A program made the position numbers and the translations under genes. The notes below the pieces were generated by a model that was not told the origin of the DNA, did not search any database, and worked only from the letters and a program-made list of their open reading frames with translations. A stretch of DNA of 64,000 nucleotides, taken from an uncultured Rhodospirillaceae bacterium (lineage in GTDB: Bacteria; Pseudomonadota; Alphaproteobacteria; Dongiales; Dongiaceae). The stretch is taken from NCBI GenBank assembly GCA_902826565.1, contig CADEFF010000013.1:1-64000 (forward strand). The letters are read 5' to 3'. Within the stretch, counting starts at the first letter, position 1; the number at the start of each line of letters is the position of its first letter. This document shows, one piece after another, positions 35,771 through 43,814 of the stretch.

Positions 35771-37606
35771 TCATGCGGCGCCACGGAAAGCGCGGGACGA
35801 GGCCGTCCCACCCAGAAAATCCGCCATGCAGAGAAGATTCATGATGAGAAATTCGCGGCCGGGCGACCGGTCGAAGTCGTTGTAGGTTAAACGCCGGACG
35901 AAGCGCTGCCGGTCTTCGATGAAACGGCTGGCGGCGAACAACCGCTTTGCGGTCTTCTTGAGTTCGTGCCTGATGCCACCGCCGCTGCGACGCTCCGTCT
36001 GCCGCATTCTCAGATCGAAATCCCGAACGATCGAAGCGAGGACCTCGCCGTCAAACAAGCCCGGAATACCCCACCGATCCGCCGCGATCGCTCGCTCGAG
36101 CGCGTCGCGCGATGCCGCGATCTCTTGACCGAAATCGGGATGCAACTGGCCGCGCGTGGCGCGCGGCATCCGGAACAGGTCTGGCAGGAACTTCCGTCCC
36201 ATGATCTTGAAGAGCCGTTTGTCCACCCTCAGCTCCGTCGGCACGGCAGCCATGAAATCGAGAATCTCCCGTCCAAGGAAAGGCGTCGCGACCGGAAACC
36301 AATTGCCGGCCACGAAGCCGCGCAGCGGGAGCAGCGAGAACTGGATACGCTGATCAAGATAGAGGAAGTCCTTTCGGTCGTCGGGGTTGTCGAAGTCCGG
36401 CCCCCGCCGCCGCAGTGCGTCATAGTCCGCTTCCAGCGCCGCGCGCATTGTTTCAACGGCCTCGTCTCCGGCAAAAGGCTTGAATATGTCGAGAAGCGAT
36501 GGGCTCTTCATGTTGATCGCCCCCAGGAGATCGTTGGCGTCGCGGAGACGATAGCTACCCCAGCCAAAGCATTCGTCCCCGAACAGCATGATCCGGTCAT
36601 CCCCCGGACCGACGCGCCGGGCAAGGTCCGGGAAGGCTTCGATCTCGTAGGAGGGAGAGCGCAACCCCTCCCCGATCGTTGCATTGCCGTCGAGCATCGC
36701 CGGCAAATCGCCCGAATAGCTGTCCACGACGACATGCGGATACCCGTAGAGCGCCGCCTGCCGGGCCGCGACTTCCGCATCCGAACCCGGCTTCGGCGGG
36801 CCGTAGCAGTAGGAGAAGCAGGTGATGGCGGGATGCCTGAGCTGCGCGCCCAATATACCGAGCAACACACCGGAATCGTATCCGCCGCTGAGCGCCAGCA
36901 ATACCTGCTTGCCGCGCGTCGCGCGATCCACCGATTGCACGACAAGTTCCCAGAGCGCTTCGGTGCCCTCACGAATCGACCGGGATTTGCGGGGCGCCGT
37001 CCCCGGGTGATAGTGCCAATAGGAAGTCCGGGTTTCGCCTTCGGCGGCGAACTCGTGGATCGAAGCGCGCTCGAGGCACCGGAAGTCGCGGAATGCTGTC
37101 CGGTTGTTGATGCAGTTGCCGTTAATCACATAGGAGGCGATCGCGCCCGGATCCGGTGCGAGTTCGCCGCGCGGGAGCAGCGACAGCTTCGATGAGATCA
37201 CATGCGCCGTGCCGATCCGGCCGCGGAACAGCTTTGCCGCGTTAAGTGGATCGGTGACGGCGACGAGCCGCCCGGCTTCCTTGTCCAGAATGAGGAAGGC
37301 ACTGCCCGCGGCGTCGGGCGCGCTGCAGACCCGCCGAAGCGCTTCTCCGCCGCCCGCGGCCTCGATTGCGCGCAGGAGGGATCCCGCCGGCCGATGCACC
37401 CCGAGCGCCCACACCCAGAAGCGGGGATTCTCGATCGTGCAGGCCTTCTCGGCATGGACGATTCCGAGGTCCCGGCCGTTCCAGAGATCGAACTGGCGGA
37501 ACACGCTTCCCGGACGCGTGGCGATCAGTCGTTGCAGATAGGCGTCGGGGGCGCCTTTCGATTCCGCAGAGCGCTCGATACCGATGAGCCAGTTCTCATA
37601 GTGCAT
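35771..37606 (-). CDS. Degenerate asparagine-synthetase-like protein (B)
   Basis: 611-residue protein with Asn-synthetase fold. The first residues are MHYENWLIGIERS, with no catalytic cysteine at position 2. The domain pattern continues (GSAFLILDKEAGRLVAVTDP; FRGRIGTAHVISSKLSLL). The synthetase PP-loop is intact (VLLALSGGYDSGVLLGIL), and the second ATP motif survives as MLFGDECFGWGSYR. The C-terminus has FLGREILDFMAAVP, like the PFLD motif. The ATP-binding chemistry may therefore be active without a glutamine supply. It is paired with protein A downstream. Confidence 0.83.
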   Translation of the reverse strand: MHYENWLIGIERSAESKGAPDAYLQRLIATRPGSVFRQFDLWNGRDLGIVHAEKACTIENPRFWVWALGVHRPAGSLLRAIEAAGGGEALRRVCSAPDAAGSAFLILDKEAGRLVAVTDPLNAAKLFRGRIGTAHVISSKLSLLPRGELAPDPGAIASYVINGNCINNRTAFRDFRCLERASIHEFAAEGETRTSYWHYHPGTAPRKSRSIREGTEALWELVVQSVDRATRGKQVLLALSGGYDSGVLLGILGAQLRHPAITCFSYCYGPPKPGSDAEVAARQAALYGYPHVVVDSYSGDLPAMLDGNATIGEGLRSPSYEIEAFPDLARRVGPGDDRIMLFGDECFGWGSYRLRDANDLLGAINMKSPSLLDIFKPFAGDEAVETMRAALEADYDALRRRGPDFDNPDDRKDFLYLDQRIQFSLLPLRGFVAGNWFPVATPFLGREILDFMAAVPTELRVDKRLFKIMGRKFLPDLFRMPRATRGQLHPDFGQEIAASRDALERAIAADRWGIPGLFDGEVLASIVRDFDLRMRQTERRSGGGIRHELKKTAKRLFAASRFIEDRQRFVRRLTYNDFDRSPGREFLIMNLLCMADFLGGTASSRAFRGAA

Positions 37607-37868
37607 AGGACTTCATCGCTTCTAGCCCGGCCCGGCGCACGCCGGATCCGGAATTTCCAAAGCCCCGCCGCAAAGTCCCAGGCCTGTTATCCTTACGCTG
37701 CCGGGGCCGCCGCACCTGTCGACCGGCGGTACGCCGGCCGGCAGCCGCGACGGAACAGGGCACCCGGGAGATCGGCGCATTTGCAGCGGTTCCGGATAGG
37801 TCTCCGGCCCTGCCGGATAACCGTGTAGCATCCATTCATCCTGCTAGCCATCCTTCGCGCGAGCCTGC

Positions 37869-38660
37869 ATGCAACCTTTGACCTTCTCCGTTGTTATTCC
37901 TGCGTACAACGCCGCGTTCAGTATTGGGGAAACAGTTGAAAGCGTGCTCGCCCAGAGCTGGAAGGGCTTCGAGCTCCTGGTGGTCGATGACGGGTCGACG
38001 GACGATACGCCACGGATCGTCCGTGCGATCGCGGACCGGGATTCGCGCGTCCGTCTCGTCGCCGGCCCGCGCTTCGGCCTCCCCGCCGGACCCCGCAATC
38101 TCGGGATGCGGGAAAGCAAGGGCGACTACATCGCCTTCCTTGACGCCGACGATCTCTGGAAGCCGGACAAGCTCGCCAACGATGCGGACTATTTGGCCAG
38201 CGATGCCGCGGATTTCCTCTATAGCGGCTGCGATTACTTCGTGGGGAACACCGCTCACATCATCGCACAGCTCGACCCCGCCCCGATCGGCCGACCGATC
38301 CTGTTCCGCAACCTGATCATGATCCAGACTGTGTGCGTCCGACGCCAGACCTATGCCACCCGCAGGCTGCAGTTCGACGAAGACCCGCGGCTGCGCGGCA
38401 TCGAGGACTATCATTTCATCCTCGAAACCTATTTCTCCGGCCTTCGCATGGCGCGCCGTCCCGGCACCGACGTGCTCTATCGTTCGCATTCGCCGACGTC
38501 GATCTACCCGCGCGGAAACCTGCCGCTGCTGCTCCGGCGGCACGTCTGGAACCTGCGAAAGATCCGGGAGAAATACCGGCGCCCGATGGTCGAGTATCTC
38601 TCCTTCCTCGCCCTGACGACCGCCTACAAATCGGCACAATGGGCCTTGCGGCGCGCCTGA
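37869..38660 (+). CDS. Glycosyltransferase family 2
   Basis: 263-residue GT-A enzyme with N-terminal SVVIPAYNAAFSIGETVESV (residues 7-26), VVDDGSTDDTP and the metal-binding FLDADDLW (near residues 91-98). The acceptor region includes RGIEDYHFILETYFSGL, equivalent to the ED of the usual catalytic loop. There is no membrane span, so it is a cytoplasmic inverting transferase. It is divergent from the degenerate Asn-synthetase pair and is followed after only 5 bp by the lipoprotein gene, so both are on one transcript. Confidence 0.94.
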   Translation: MQPLTFSVVIPAYNAAFSIGETVESVLAQSWKGFELLVVDDGSTDDTPRIVRAIADRDSRVRLVAGPRFGLPAGPRNLGMRESKGDYIAFLDADDLWKPDKLANDADYLASDAADFLYSGCDYFVGNTAHIIAQLDPAPIGRPILFRNLIMIQTVCVRRQTYATRRLQFDEDPRLRGIEDYHFILETYFSGLRMARRPGTDVLYRSHSPTSIYPRGNLPLLLRRHVWNLRKIREKYRRPMVEYLSFLALTTAYKSAQWALRRA

Positions 38661-38665
38661 CGACC

Positions 38666-39523
38666 ATGAATCGCGCGCCGGCACCATGCCCCAATCCTTC
38701 GGAGCGGGCCGCGCCACGCTCCAGCCTCGGTCGCGGGGGCCGCGTTCTTCTCGGACTCTGCCTGCTGCTGAGCGCTTGCTGCCAGGATTGCGAGCAGATG
38801 AGCCGCATCGGCGCCGTTTCGGGCGGCGGCGCGCGAATACCGGATGGGAATACGGGACTTGCGCCCCTCCTGTCGGCTGCGGATCCCTCGGTGCGGAGCG
38901 CTTCGGCCTCGCCCCCGATACCCCCCGTCGACGCCAAGATGGTGGCGACCGGTTTCTACATCAACGCCGCCGGCGACGTCCTTACCATCTGGCCGGAAAT
39001 CCAGGGTTGCCGCAGGATCTTGGTCCAGGACCGCTACGGCGTGCGCGAGGCGCAGGTCGCGGCCGGAAATGCCATCAGAAGCATGGCGATCCTCACCACC
39101 GGCGAGTCGGTCACGCGCTACGCGATCTTCCGGGAGAAGGATCCGGCGATGGGCGAGCTGGTCGTGGAATATGCCTATCCGCTCGTGGATACGGTGATGC
39201 TTCCGCTGACGCAGGGCAGCGGCGTCGTCCGCAGCAGAGCGAGTCCCGACGGCGTCCAGGGCGTGCTGCAGATTGCCATTCTCATCGACGGCCGTACACC
39301 GGGCGGACCTCTCGTCGGGCGCGACGGCAAGGTCGTGGCGATCGGAATCTCGAAGCTCGATCAGCGCTGGCCTGTGAATGCGAGCTACGCGATCGGGAGC
39401 GGGCTGATCCGGCGTTTTACCGCGGCAAGCGGCGTGACGGTTGACGCACGACCCGCCGCGGGAGTGGCATCAGCGCTCGGTTCGCCGGCTGACTATGTGG
39501 TGTCCGTGATCTGCTTCGGCTGA
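38666..39523 (+). CDS. Lipoprotein with degenerate trypsin-like fold (pseudo-protease)
   Basis: 285-residue predicted lipoprotein with lipobox LSAC at about residues 35-38. The second half follows the HtrA/trypsin pattern: GFYINAAGDVLTIWPEIQGC (residues 96-115), where active enzymes have VLTNHHVVEGC, so the catalytic His is Pro110. The Asp strand (MAILTTGES) lacks Asp. The Ser loop reads RTPGGPLVGRDGKVVAIGI, with Pro instead of Ser in GNSGGPL. All three catalytic residues are gone while the fold motifs remain, so it is probably a binding or scaffold protein. The start follows the GT2 stop by 5 bp; a longer in-frame reading upstream overlaps that gene and is rejected. Confidence 0.78.
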   Translation: MNRAPAPCPNPSERAAPRSSLGRGGRVLLGLCLLLSACCQDCEQMSRIGAVSGGGARIPDGNTGLAPLLSAADPSVRSASASPPIPPVDAKMVATGFYINAAGDVLTIWPEIQGCRRILVQDRYGVREAQVAAGNAIRSMAILTTGESVTRYAIFREKDPAMGELVVEYAYPLVDTVMLPLTQGSGVVRSRASPDGVQGVLQIAILIDGRTPGGPLVGRDGKVVAIGISKLDQRWPVNASYAIGSGLIRRFTAASGVTVDARPAAGVASALGSPADYVVSVICFG

Positions 39524-39543
39524 GACAGCGGCCGGGCCGGCCG

Positions 39544-39909
39544 CTAGCGCGCGGTGCGCCGCGCCCGAAGCCGGTGGCTCAGCAGCACCATGCCGAGCGC
39601 GGCGGCGGTACCCAGGGTATCGGCAATCCAGTCCGCCACCTCCGGAGTACGCCCCGGCACGAAATTCTGGGCAATCTCGATCGCCGCGCCATAGGCCGGC
39701 AGCAGAACACAGAGGACGAGCGGAGAGCGGTTCGAACGGAAGGCGAACGCACCGAGAAGCGCGAGCCAGGCGAAGGCCGAGAAATGCTGCGCCTTGTCCG
39801 AGAGGAAACTCAGCGAGCTCGGGGGTCCGGGGGGCGTCAGGGTCAGAAATGCGACGAGGAGGAGCGAGACACCGAAAAGAGCCTTCCAGACATAATTCAG
39901 CGATGCCAT
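39544..39909 (-). CDS. VanZ-like family membrane protein
   Basis: 121-residue inner-membrane protein with about four helices (LFGVSLLLVAFLTLTP; FSAFAWLALLGAFAF; LVLCVLLPAYGAAIEIAQNF; TLGTAAALGMVLLSH). The motif SDKAQHFSAFAWLALLG and EIAQNFVPGRTPEVADWIADTLG is the VanZ signature. Short VanZ proteins are frequent in exopolysaccharide loci; their function is not established. ATG 39909 (MASLNYVW) is chosen, since the upstream in-frame extension has no membrane or family character. Confidence 0.87.
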   Translation of the reverse strand: MASLNYVWKALFGVSLLLVAFLTLTPPGPPSSLSFLSDKAQHFSAFAWLALLGAFAFRSNRSPLVLCVLLPAYGAAIEIAQNFVPGRTPEVADWIADTLGTAAALGMVLLSHRLRARRTAR

Positions 39910-40298
39910 GCAATCACATTTCGATGCTGCGCGCGTGAACGCCTCGCTCAACGGAAGCGCCGGATCGTCCAAGACGATCCTGCCATAGTCTCGGCATTTT
40001 GGCGAAGCCGAGGCAATCTCAACGGGTAGTCTGACTACCGCTTCGTCCGCGACCATGAGGACGATAAGCATCGCACAGGCCGCCTGCGGTTTTCATGGAG
40101 CGATGAGGACATTCAGCTCTGGTCGGACGGGCCGGTGGCAGCTCGAATGACGGACTCGCAGCAACTCAAATCTGACCCCGCCGTCAGCATCGCGCACTTA
40201 CAAAGAACTCAACACCCGTATCCCGCTCGGCTGTAACCTGCACCGCCTTGTTGGTCGCCCGTCATTGCTTGAACGGCATCATGAGCGGGGAAGCAGTT
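39910..40298. other. Intergenic region before small ORF
   Basis: About 390 bases with no supported gene apart from the 54-codon in-frame upstream extension of the VanZ reading. No repeat or clear terminator is seen. Confidence 0.3.
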
Positions 40299-40517
40299 GT
40301 GAGACGTGATCTTCTCTATTCCTGCCGATTTTATGATTCGGCCGGATTCGTTTCCGCCCGCGTCATTCTGACGGCCGCCACTACCGTAGAGGCTCTTCAG
40401 ATGGTGTCGGCGATGGAGAAAGAACTACCCCCATGCTCCGGCTTCGAGATCTGGCGCGAAGATGTGCGCGTGTTCCGACGGAGCTACGGTACGGGTCTGA
40501 AAAGCAGTTCCACGTAA
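40299..40517 (+). CDS. Small hypothetical protein, about 72 residues
   Basis: Starts at GTG with a good ggggaag ribosome site about 6 bases upstream; ATG 40281 in the same frame is an alternative. The sequence reads YSCRFYDSAGFVSARVILTA, then ATTVEALQMVSAM and PPCSGFEIWREDVRVFRR. This beta-alpha-beta outline, ending in a hydrophobic/basic strand, resembles small single-domain proteins of about 70 residues common in alphaproteobacteria. I cannot name a family. It has no signal peptide and no neighbour within 350 bp on either side, so it is probably monocistronic. Confidence 0.55.
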   Translation: MRRDLLYSCRFYDSAGFVSARVILTAATTVEALQMVSAMEKELPPCSGFEIWREDVRVFRRSYGTGLKSSST

Positions 40518-40917
40518 GACTTGCCAGGAATTTCGGCTGAGCCTGGTGATTCCCGATGCTCGATGCACGGGACAGGAATCCACAAAATGGGAGAATTCGG
40601 GATTTCCCCCGCGCCGCTTTGAAGGCGGGATCGTCACCGCGCACGGAGTGCAAGTGATCTTGTTCCGAACCCGTTTACATCTTTTGTCGAATAGCCGCGG
40701 GCGCCGCCGCTGACAGTGCTAGTTCGAACGATCAGACAGATTCCGTTGCGCAGAAACTGACTCATGCGACGATTCTAACCGCGCGCTCAAGTAACGAGAC
40801 TTGCGTCGCAACTCGCAAGCACGGAATACTGATAATCGGAAGTAAGGCCCAAGCTATCGTGAGCGAACGCTCCTCGGCCACCGGAGCGGACGAGAGGCTG
40901 TTGGCGGGGCAGAACCG
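40518..40917. other. Intergenic region, 400 bases
   Basis: Mixed composition, with AT-richer stretches near 40,730-40,860. A minus-strand reading across 40,381-40,653 overlaps the small plus-strand gene and is not supported. No RNA gene or repeat is recognised. Confidence 0.3.
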
Positions 40918-41061
40918 ATGCTAAGGGACTGTATCGTTCTACTGGTCCTCTGGGCGCTTGTACTCGGGATCTTGCCTATAATTGTCAGAGAGATTGGTGA
41001 CACGGATTGCGGCCCGGCGTTCTACAAATGCATAGTGGCAATATTCGCGCAGAGCGAGTAG
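40918..41061 (+). CDS. Candidate 47-residue membrane protein
   Basis: A small frame from ATG 40918 to TAG 41061. It encodes one hydrophobic helix at residues 6-24 (IVLLVLWALVLGILPIIV), then a polar segment with two cysteines (DTDCGPAFYKCIVAIFAQSE). A ggcgggg purine tract sits about 10 bases upstream. The pattern of start site, helix and polar tail suggests a real small membrane protein, but there is no family match and the open frame is short enough to arise by chance. Confidence 0.4.
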   Translation: MLRDCIVLLVLWALVLGILPIIVREIGDTDCGPAFYKCIVAIFAQSE

Positions 41062-41370
41062 GGCGGACCTCCTCCTGTAATACTCATCATGGATCTGCAC
41101 TGCTCAGGGACGATGATTACGCCAGCGGCGATTTCTGTCCCCACTGATCTGAAGGCGCCGGCCAGAGGCGATCTTCCTGTCCGCCGCGCCAAGTCCAGCT
41201 CCGGCAGCAAGCAAGCTGGTGGCCGAGTTCCGGAGCGATTTCAGTGGGGCCGATCTCATCCATCCTCTGGTGGCCGTGGGGCGGCGACATTAATCACACT
41301 GAACTATACGAATATATCTTCGATTTCTTGCAGAGTAGATTGTCGAGTGTGGGTTCCTGGGGGGTTCTCG
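41062..41370. other. AT-richer leader region before small secreted protein
   Basis: 309 bases. The segment 41,290-41,345 is AT-rich (attaatcacactg, then a small inverted repeat cgaatatatcttcg) and probably carries the promoter of the 41,371 gene. Nothing else is recognised. Confidence 0.3.
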
Positions 41371-41571
41371 ATGCGCAAACTCTTGGTCGTGGGACTGGCC
41401 GGTGCGGCAGCCATTGGTTCCTTCTTGCTTATTGAAGGAAGACCACAGGCGAATGCGTGCAGAGGAAATTACTGGAACCTCGGAGACGCGCATGCTGCCG
41501 GCGAGCGGCATCAAAATGCCGTCGTAACCTTCGAGCGCAACACACCAGGTATGGCCGGCAAGGACAACTAG
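41371..41571 (+). CDS. Small secreted protein, hypothetical
   Basis: 66-residue protein with a clear signal peptide (MRKLLVVGLAGAAAIGSFLL, then IEGRPQANA and a probable cleavage before C). The mature part is only about 37 residues (RGNYWNLGDAHAAGERHQNA, then VVTFERN) and is not recognised. The ggggg run 6-10 bases before ATG 41371 is a strong ribosome site and supports this start over a longer reading that begins at 41,089. A short G/C hairpin (gggcc-tat-ggccc, 41578-41590) follows the stop. Confidence 0.55.
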   Translation: MRKLLVVGLAGAAAIGSFLLIEGRPQANACRGNYWNLGDAHAAGERHQNAVVTFERNTPGMAGKDN

Positions 41572-41576
41572 CGACA

Positions 41577-41592
41577 GGGGCCTATGGCCCTT
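41577..41592 (+). terminator. Weak hairpin after small secreted protein gene
   Basis: GGGCC-TAT-GGCCC stem-loop beginning a few bases after the stop at 41571, followed only by ttcg and not a T run. It could be a factor-dependent or weak terminator. Confidence 0.22.
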
Positions 41593-41767
41593 CGCAGCGA
41601 TGAACGAAGCTCATTCGCGCGAGGCCGGCTAGCGGCAAGGGTCCGATCGCACGCCGCCTCCCTGCCCGCAGCATCCGGGAGATGCCCACGGAACACCGCT
41701 ATCCCTTGCCGGCGCAGCGTCGCGGGAGATACTCGAGACCCCCGCCGGGCGGTAAGCGCGTTTCGAA

Positions 41768-42874
41768 TTACGGCCGTGCAACATCCCTGTCATGAGGCAT
41801 TCGACCGGGTGATGGTCCTCGATCGCGGCGGGCACAACTGCGACCCGCCAACGCGCGCACCCTGGGCCAATCGCGCCATTCTGCGGGTGCTGCTCGGAGA
41901 TATCGCTCCAATCGAGAAGCATACTCGGCCGTCGCGCTCTTCTGCGCGTCCCGCCTGGAATGTTCCCGGTCGATCGGCAGAGGCTCATCGACCACGATGC
42001 GAAAGCCGCCATTGACGGATTCCCGCGTGACGAAAACCGGCATGAGCCTGGCGCCGGTTTTCCACGCCAGACTCGGAGCCCCCGTCGCGATGCGCAAGCG
42101 CACGCGCAGGATGCGGACATCGGCGACATGAGTGCCCCAGGGCTCGACCGCGATCGACACGATTCCTTTCTTCGCGAGCACGCGCTGAAGACGCCGCAGC
42201 GCGCCGCTCGGCGCCGCGTCGTTCACGATCACACGTTCGGCGAGATACCGGTCTTCCATACGCCGTTGCAGCGGATTGAGCCAGCGTATGCCGAACCGGG
42301 AATGCGAAAAGCCGTGGTTGGTGCGCGACAAATGCACGGGCGAGTAACCCGCGGAGGCGAGACCGATCTTCGCGATCGTGTCTGCAAAGGCGCATCTGCT
42401 GATCCAAAGGATCACGCCGCGCCCGTCGGCGACGGCGGAAGCCAACCGATCGGCACCGTCGAGCCGGACGGCCGGGCGCCAGTTCGGTCGCAGAAGGCCT
42501 CGGAGAACTTGAAGGCCAAGCTCGAACCGTTGGGCCTCGAGCTGTTCGCAGATCCTGTCGACGGTAGCCCCGTCGACCGAGTCATCGCCGGCAAATGCCT
42601 TCTCAACGCCGGTTCGGACGGACTTGCGTCGCGTCCGACCGACGGGGGACAGGCGGGCGAAAACACGACAGATGGCGGGCCAGTACCGTGTATCGACGAA
42701 CGCGGCTATTGGAACCAGCCCGGGTAGCGAGAGTAAAAAATAAAGATCGTGCGGGACGAAAGCGGGCGTCGGATTCGCGCGGATCGACTGCGACGATAGC
42801 TCAACCTTGTCAATCACGCAGGATTCGACGGTTCGATCAGGCGGCTCGACGGGCGCGCGTGTTTCGATTGTCAT
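41768..42874 (-). CDS. Lipid A acyltransferase-like (LpxL/HtrB family) protein
   Basis: 368-residue protein of the lysophospholipid/lipid A acyltransferase family. The central pattern is recognisable: DGRGVILWISRCAFADTIAK, HLSRTNHGFS, RRLQRVLAKKGIVSIAVEPWG, MPVFVTRESVNGGFRIVVDEPLP and a C-terminal YLRAAPAEWRDW. The usual HX4(D/E) catalytic motif reads R-CAFA-D, so the His is replaced by Arg. It may be inactive, or may use another residue such as the nearby His in TNHGFS. ATG 42874 is chosen; GTG 42910 is an in-frame alternative. It may acylate a lipid or polysaccharide anchor. Confidence 0.75.
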   Translation of the reverse strand: MTIETRAPVEPPDRTVESCVIDKVELSSQSIRANPTPAFVPHDLYFLLSLPGLVPIAAFVDTRYWPAICRVFARLSPVGRTRRKSVRTGVEKAFAGDDSVDGATVDRICEQLEAQRFELGLQVLRGLLRPNWRPAVRLDGADRLASAVADGRGVILWISRCAFADTIAKIGLASAGYSPVHLSRTNHGFSHSRFGIRWLNPLQRRMEDRYLAERVIVNDAAPSGALRRLQRVLAKKGIVSIAVEPWGTHVADVRILRVRLRIATGAPSLAWKTGARLMPVFVTRESVNGGFRIVVDEPLPIDREHSRRDAQKSATAEYASRLERYLRAAPAEWRDWPRVRALAGRSCARRDRGPSPGRMPHDRDVARP

Positions 42875-43814
42875 TCGCCGAAAAGACCTCTGCGCGAGTT
42901 TTACCGACACTCTGCTTTCGAGGGGTCAATCCGAGTGAGTCATTCGGACATTGTCCGCTTCTGCGTCTTGGACAGCAAGGCCGGCCTCGGGGCCGGCTTC
43001 CGATAGACACGCCAGGATCGCGACGGCGAGCAGGGCCCCGGCTCGAGCCGAGAGCTTCTGCTTTGCTCTGCGCTCGCGCCTCGCCAACGGAGACCGGGAA
43101 GTGAGCAAGGGAAGAGAGAGCCGGCCGACGCGGGGCATTCCTGACAATTCGCCCGTGGTCAGGGGCACAATTAGCGCCTCGCCGGAGTACATCTAGCAGA
43201 AGCAAGGCCGTGCCAGACAGGCGCAAGGCTTTCCAGGACATCGCAACCTGGAAATTGGGCGGCGAATGGCGGCAGGGGTGGCTTCCCTACCCTGTTTTCC
43301 GCGAGGCCAACATCTTGCAGATGCGCCCGGCCGCCTTCCCTTACCCGCCCCCTTGCCCGCCTTCCCTTGCATTGTCGACGACCCCGTGAGCCGGCTTGCA
43401 GCTCATGTCCTTCCGCTCGGAGGCGTCGGCAGGCTTCCGCGACCCGCTCGAGGTCAACCGCACCGGTCACTTAGTTGTTACCAACTTAGTTTGCAGTACC
43501 TTCAATGCAACTGACGCTTTTAGAGTGTAATTAATTGATATTGATAGATAAAACTTGCAACCTCGAATCGGCGGGGATGGCTTCGAAGGCAGGACCCTTA
43601 CCTCGCCCAGCCGCCAGGCCTCCCCTCCTTCCGTCGGCGCGCGCACCGGGAACGGCGCGGATTTGCGCTTTGCGCTTCGCGCGCGCCACGGCTAGAACGG
43701 CGCTGGCGACGACGACGCCCGGGACCGGGGCCGCCGGAACCTCCTCAGACCTCGATGCCGCTCGCAGCAGACCCGGCCGCCGGCGAGCGAGGCCCCGCAA
43801 GGAACCGTGCAAGG
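42875..43814. other. Gene-poor boundary region between the two glycan loci
   Basis: About 940 bases without a supported gene. A minus-strand reading ending at 42,926 (hydrophobic AGALLAVAILACLSEAG, 70-88 codons) lies just upstream of the acyltransferase gene. It might be a small lipoprotein, but it lacks a properly spaced ribosome site. An AT-rich island at about 43,465-43,560 contains a palindrome and direct repeat (listed separately). The composition changes on the two sides, so this may be the junction of separately acquired loci. Confidence 0.35.
43469..43491. promoter_or_regulatory. Palindrome with 8-bp direct repeat in AT-rich island
   Basis: AGTTG-TTAC-CAACT forms a 5-bp-arm palindrome (43473-43486). 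ACTTAGTT occurs twice with a 15-bp period (43469-43476 and 43484-43491). The AT-rich DNA continues to about 43,560, ahead of the GT2 gene at 43815. It is a candidate operator. Confidence 0.3.

Noticed and set aside
34100-37606. Lasso-peptide or lanthipeptide cluster
   Set aside because: Cysteine-less Asn-synthetase-like proteins suggested it, but no precursor peptide, RRE protein or leader peptidase was seen.
38333-38665. In-frame extension of the degenerate protease gene
   Set aside because: It overlaps the GT2 gene in another frame and has no export character. ATG 38666 starts a proper lipoprotein signal.
42926-43192. Minus-strand reading with a hydrophobic segment near the acyltransferase gene
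   Set aside because: The ribosome site is missing or wrongly spaced and the N-terminus is not signal-like; left in the gap description.
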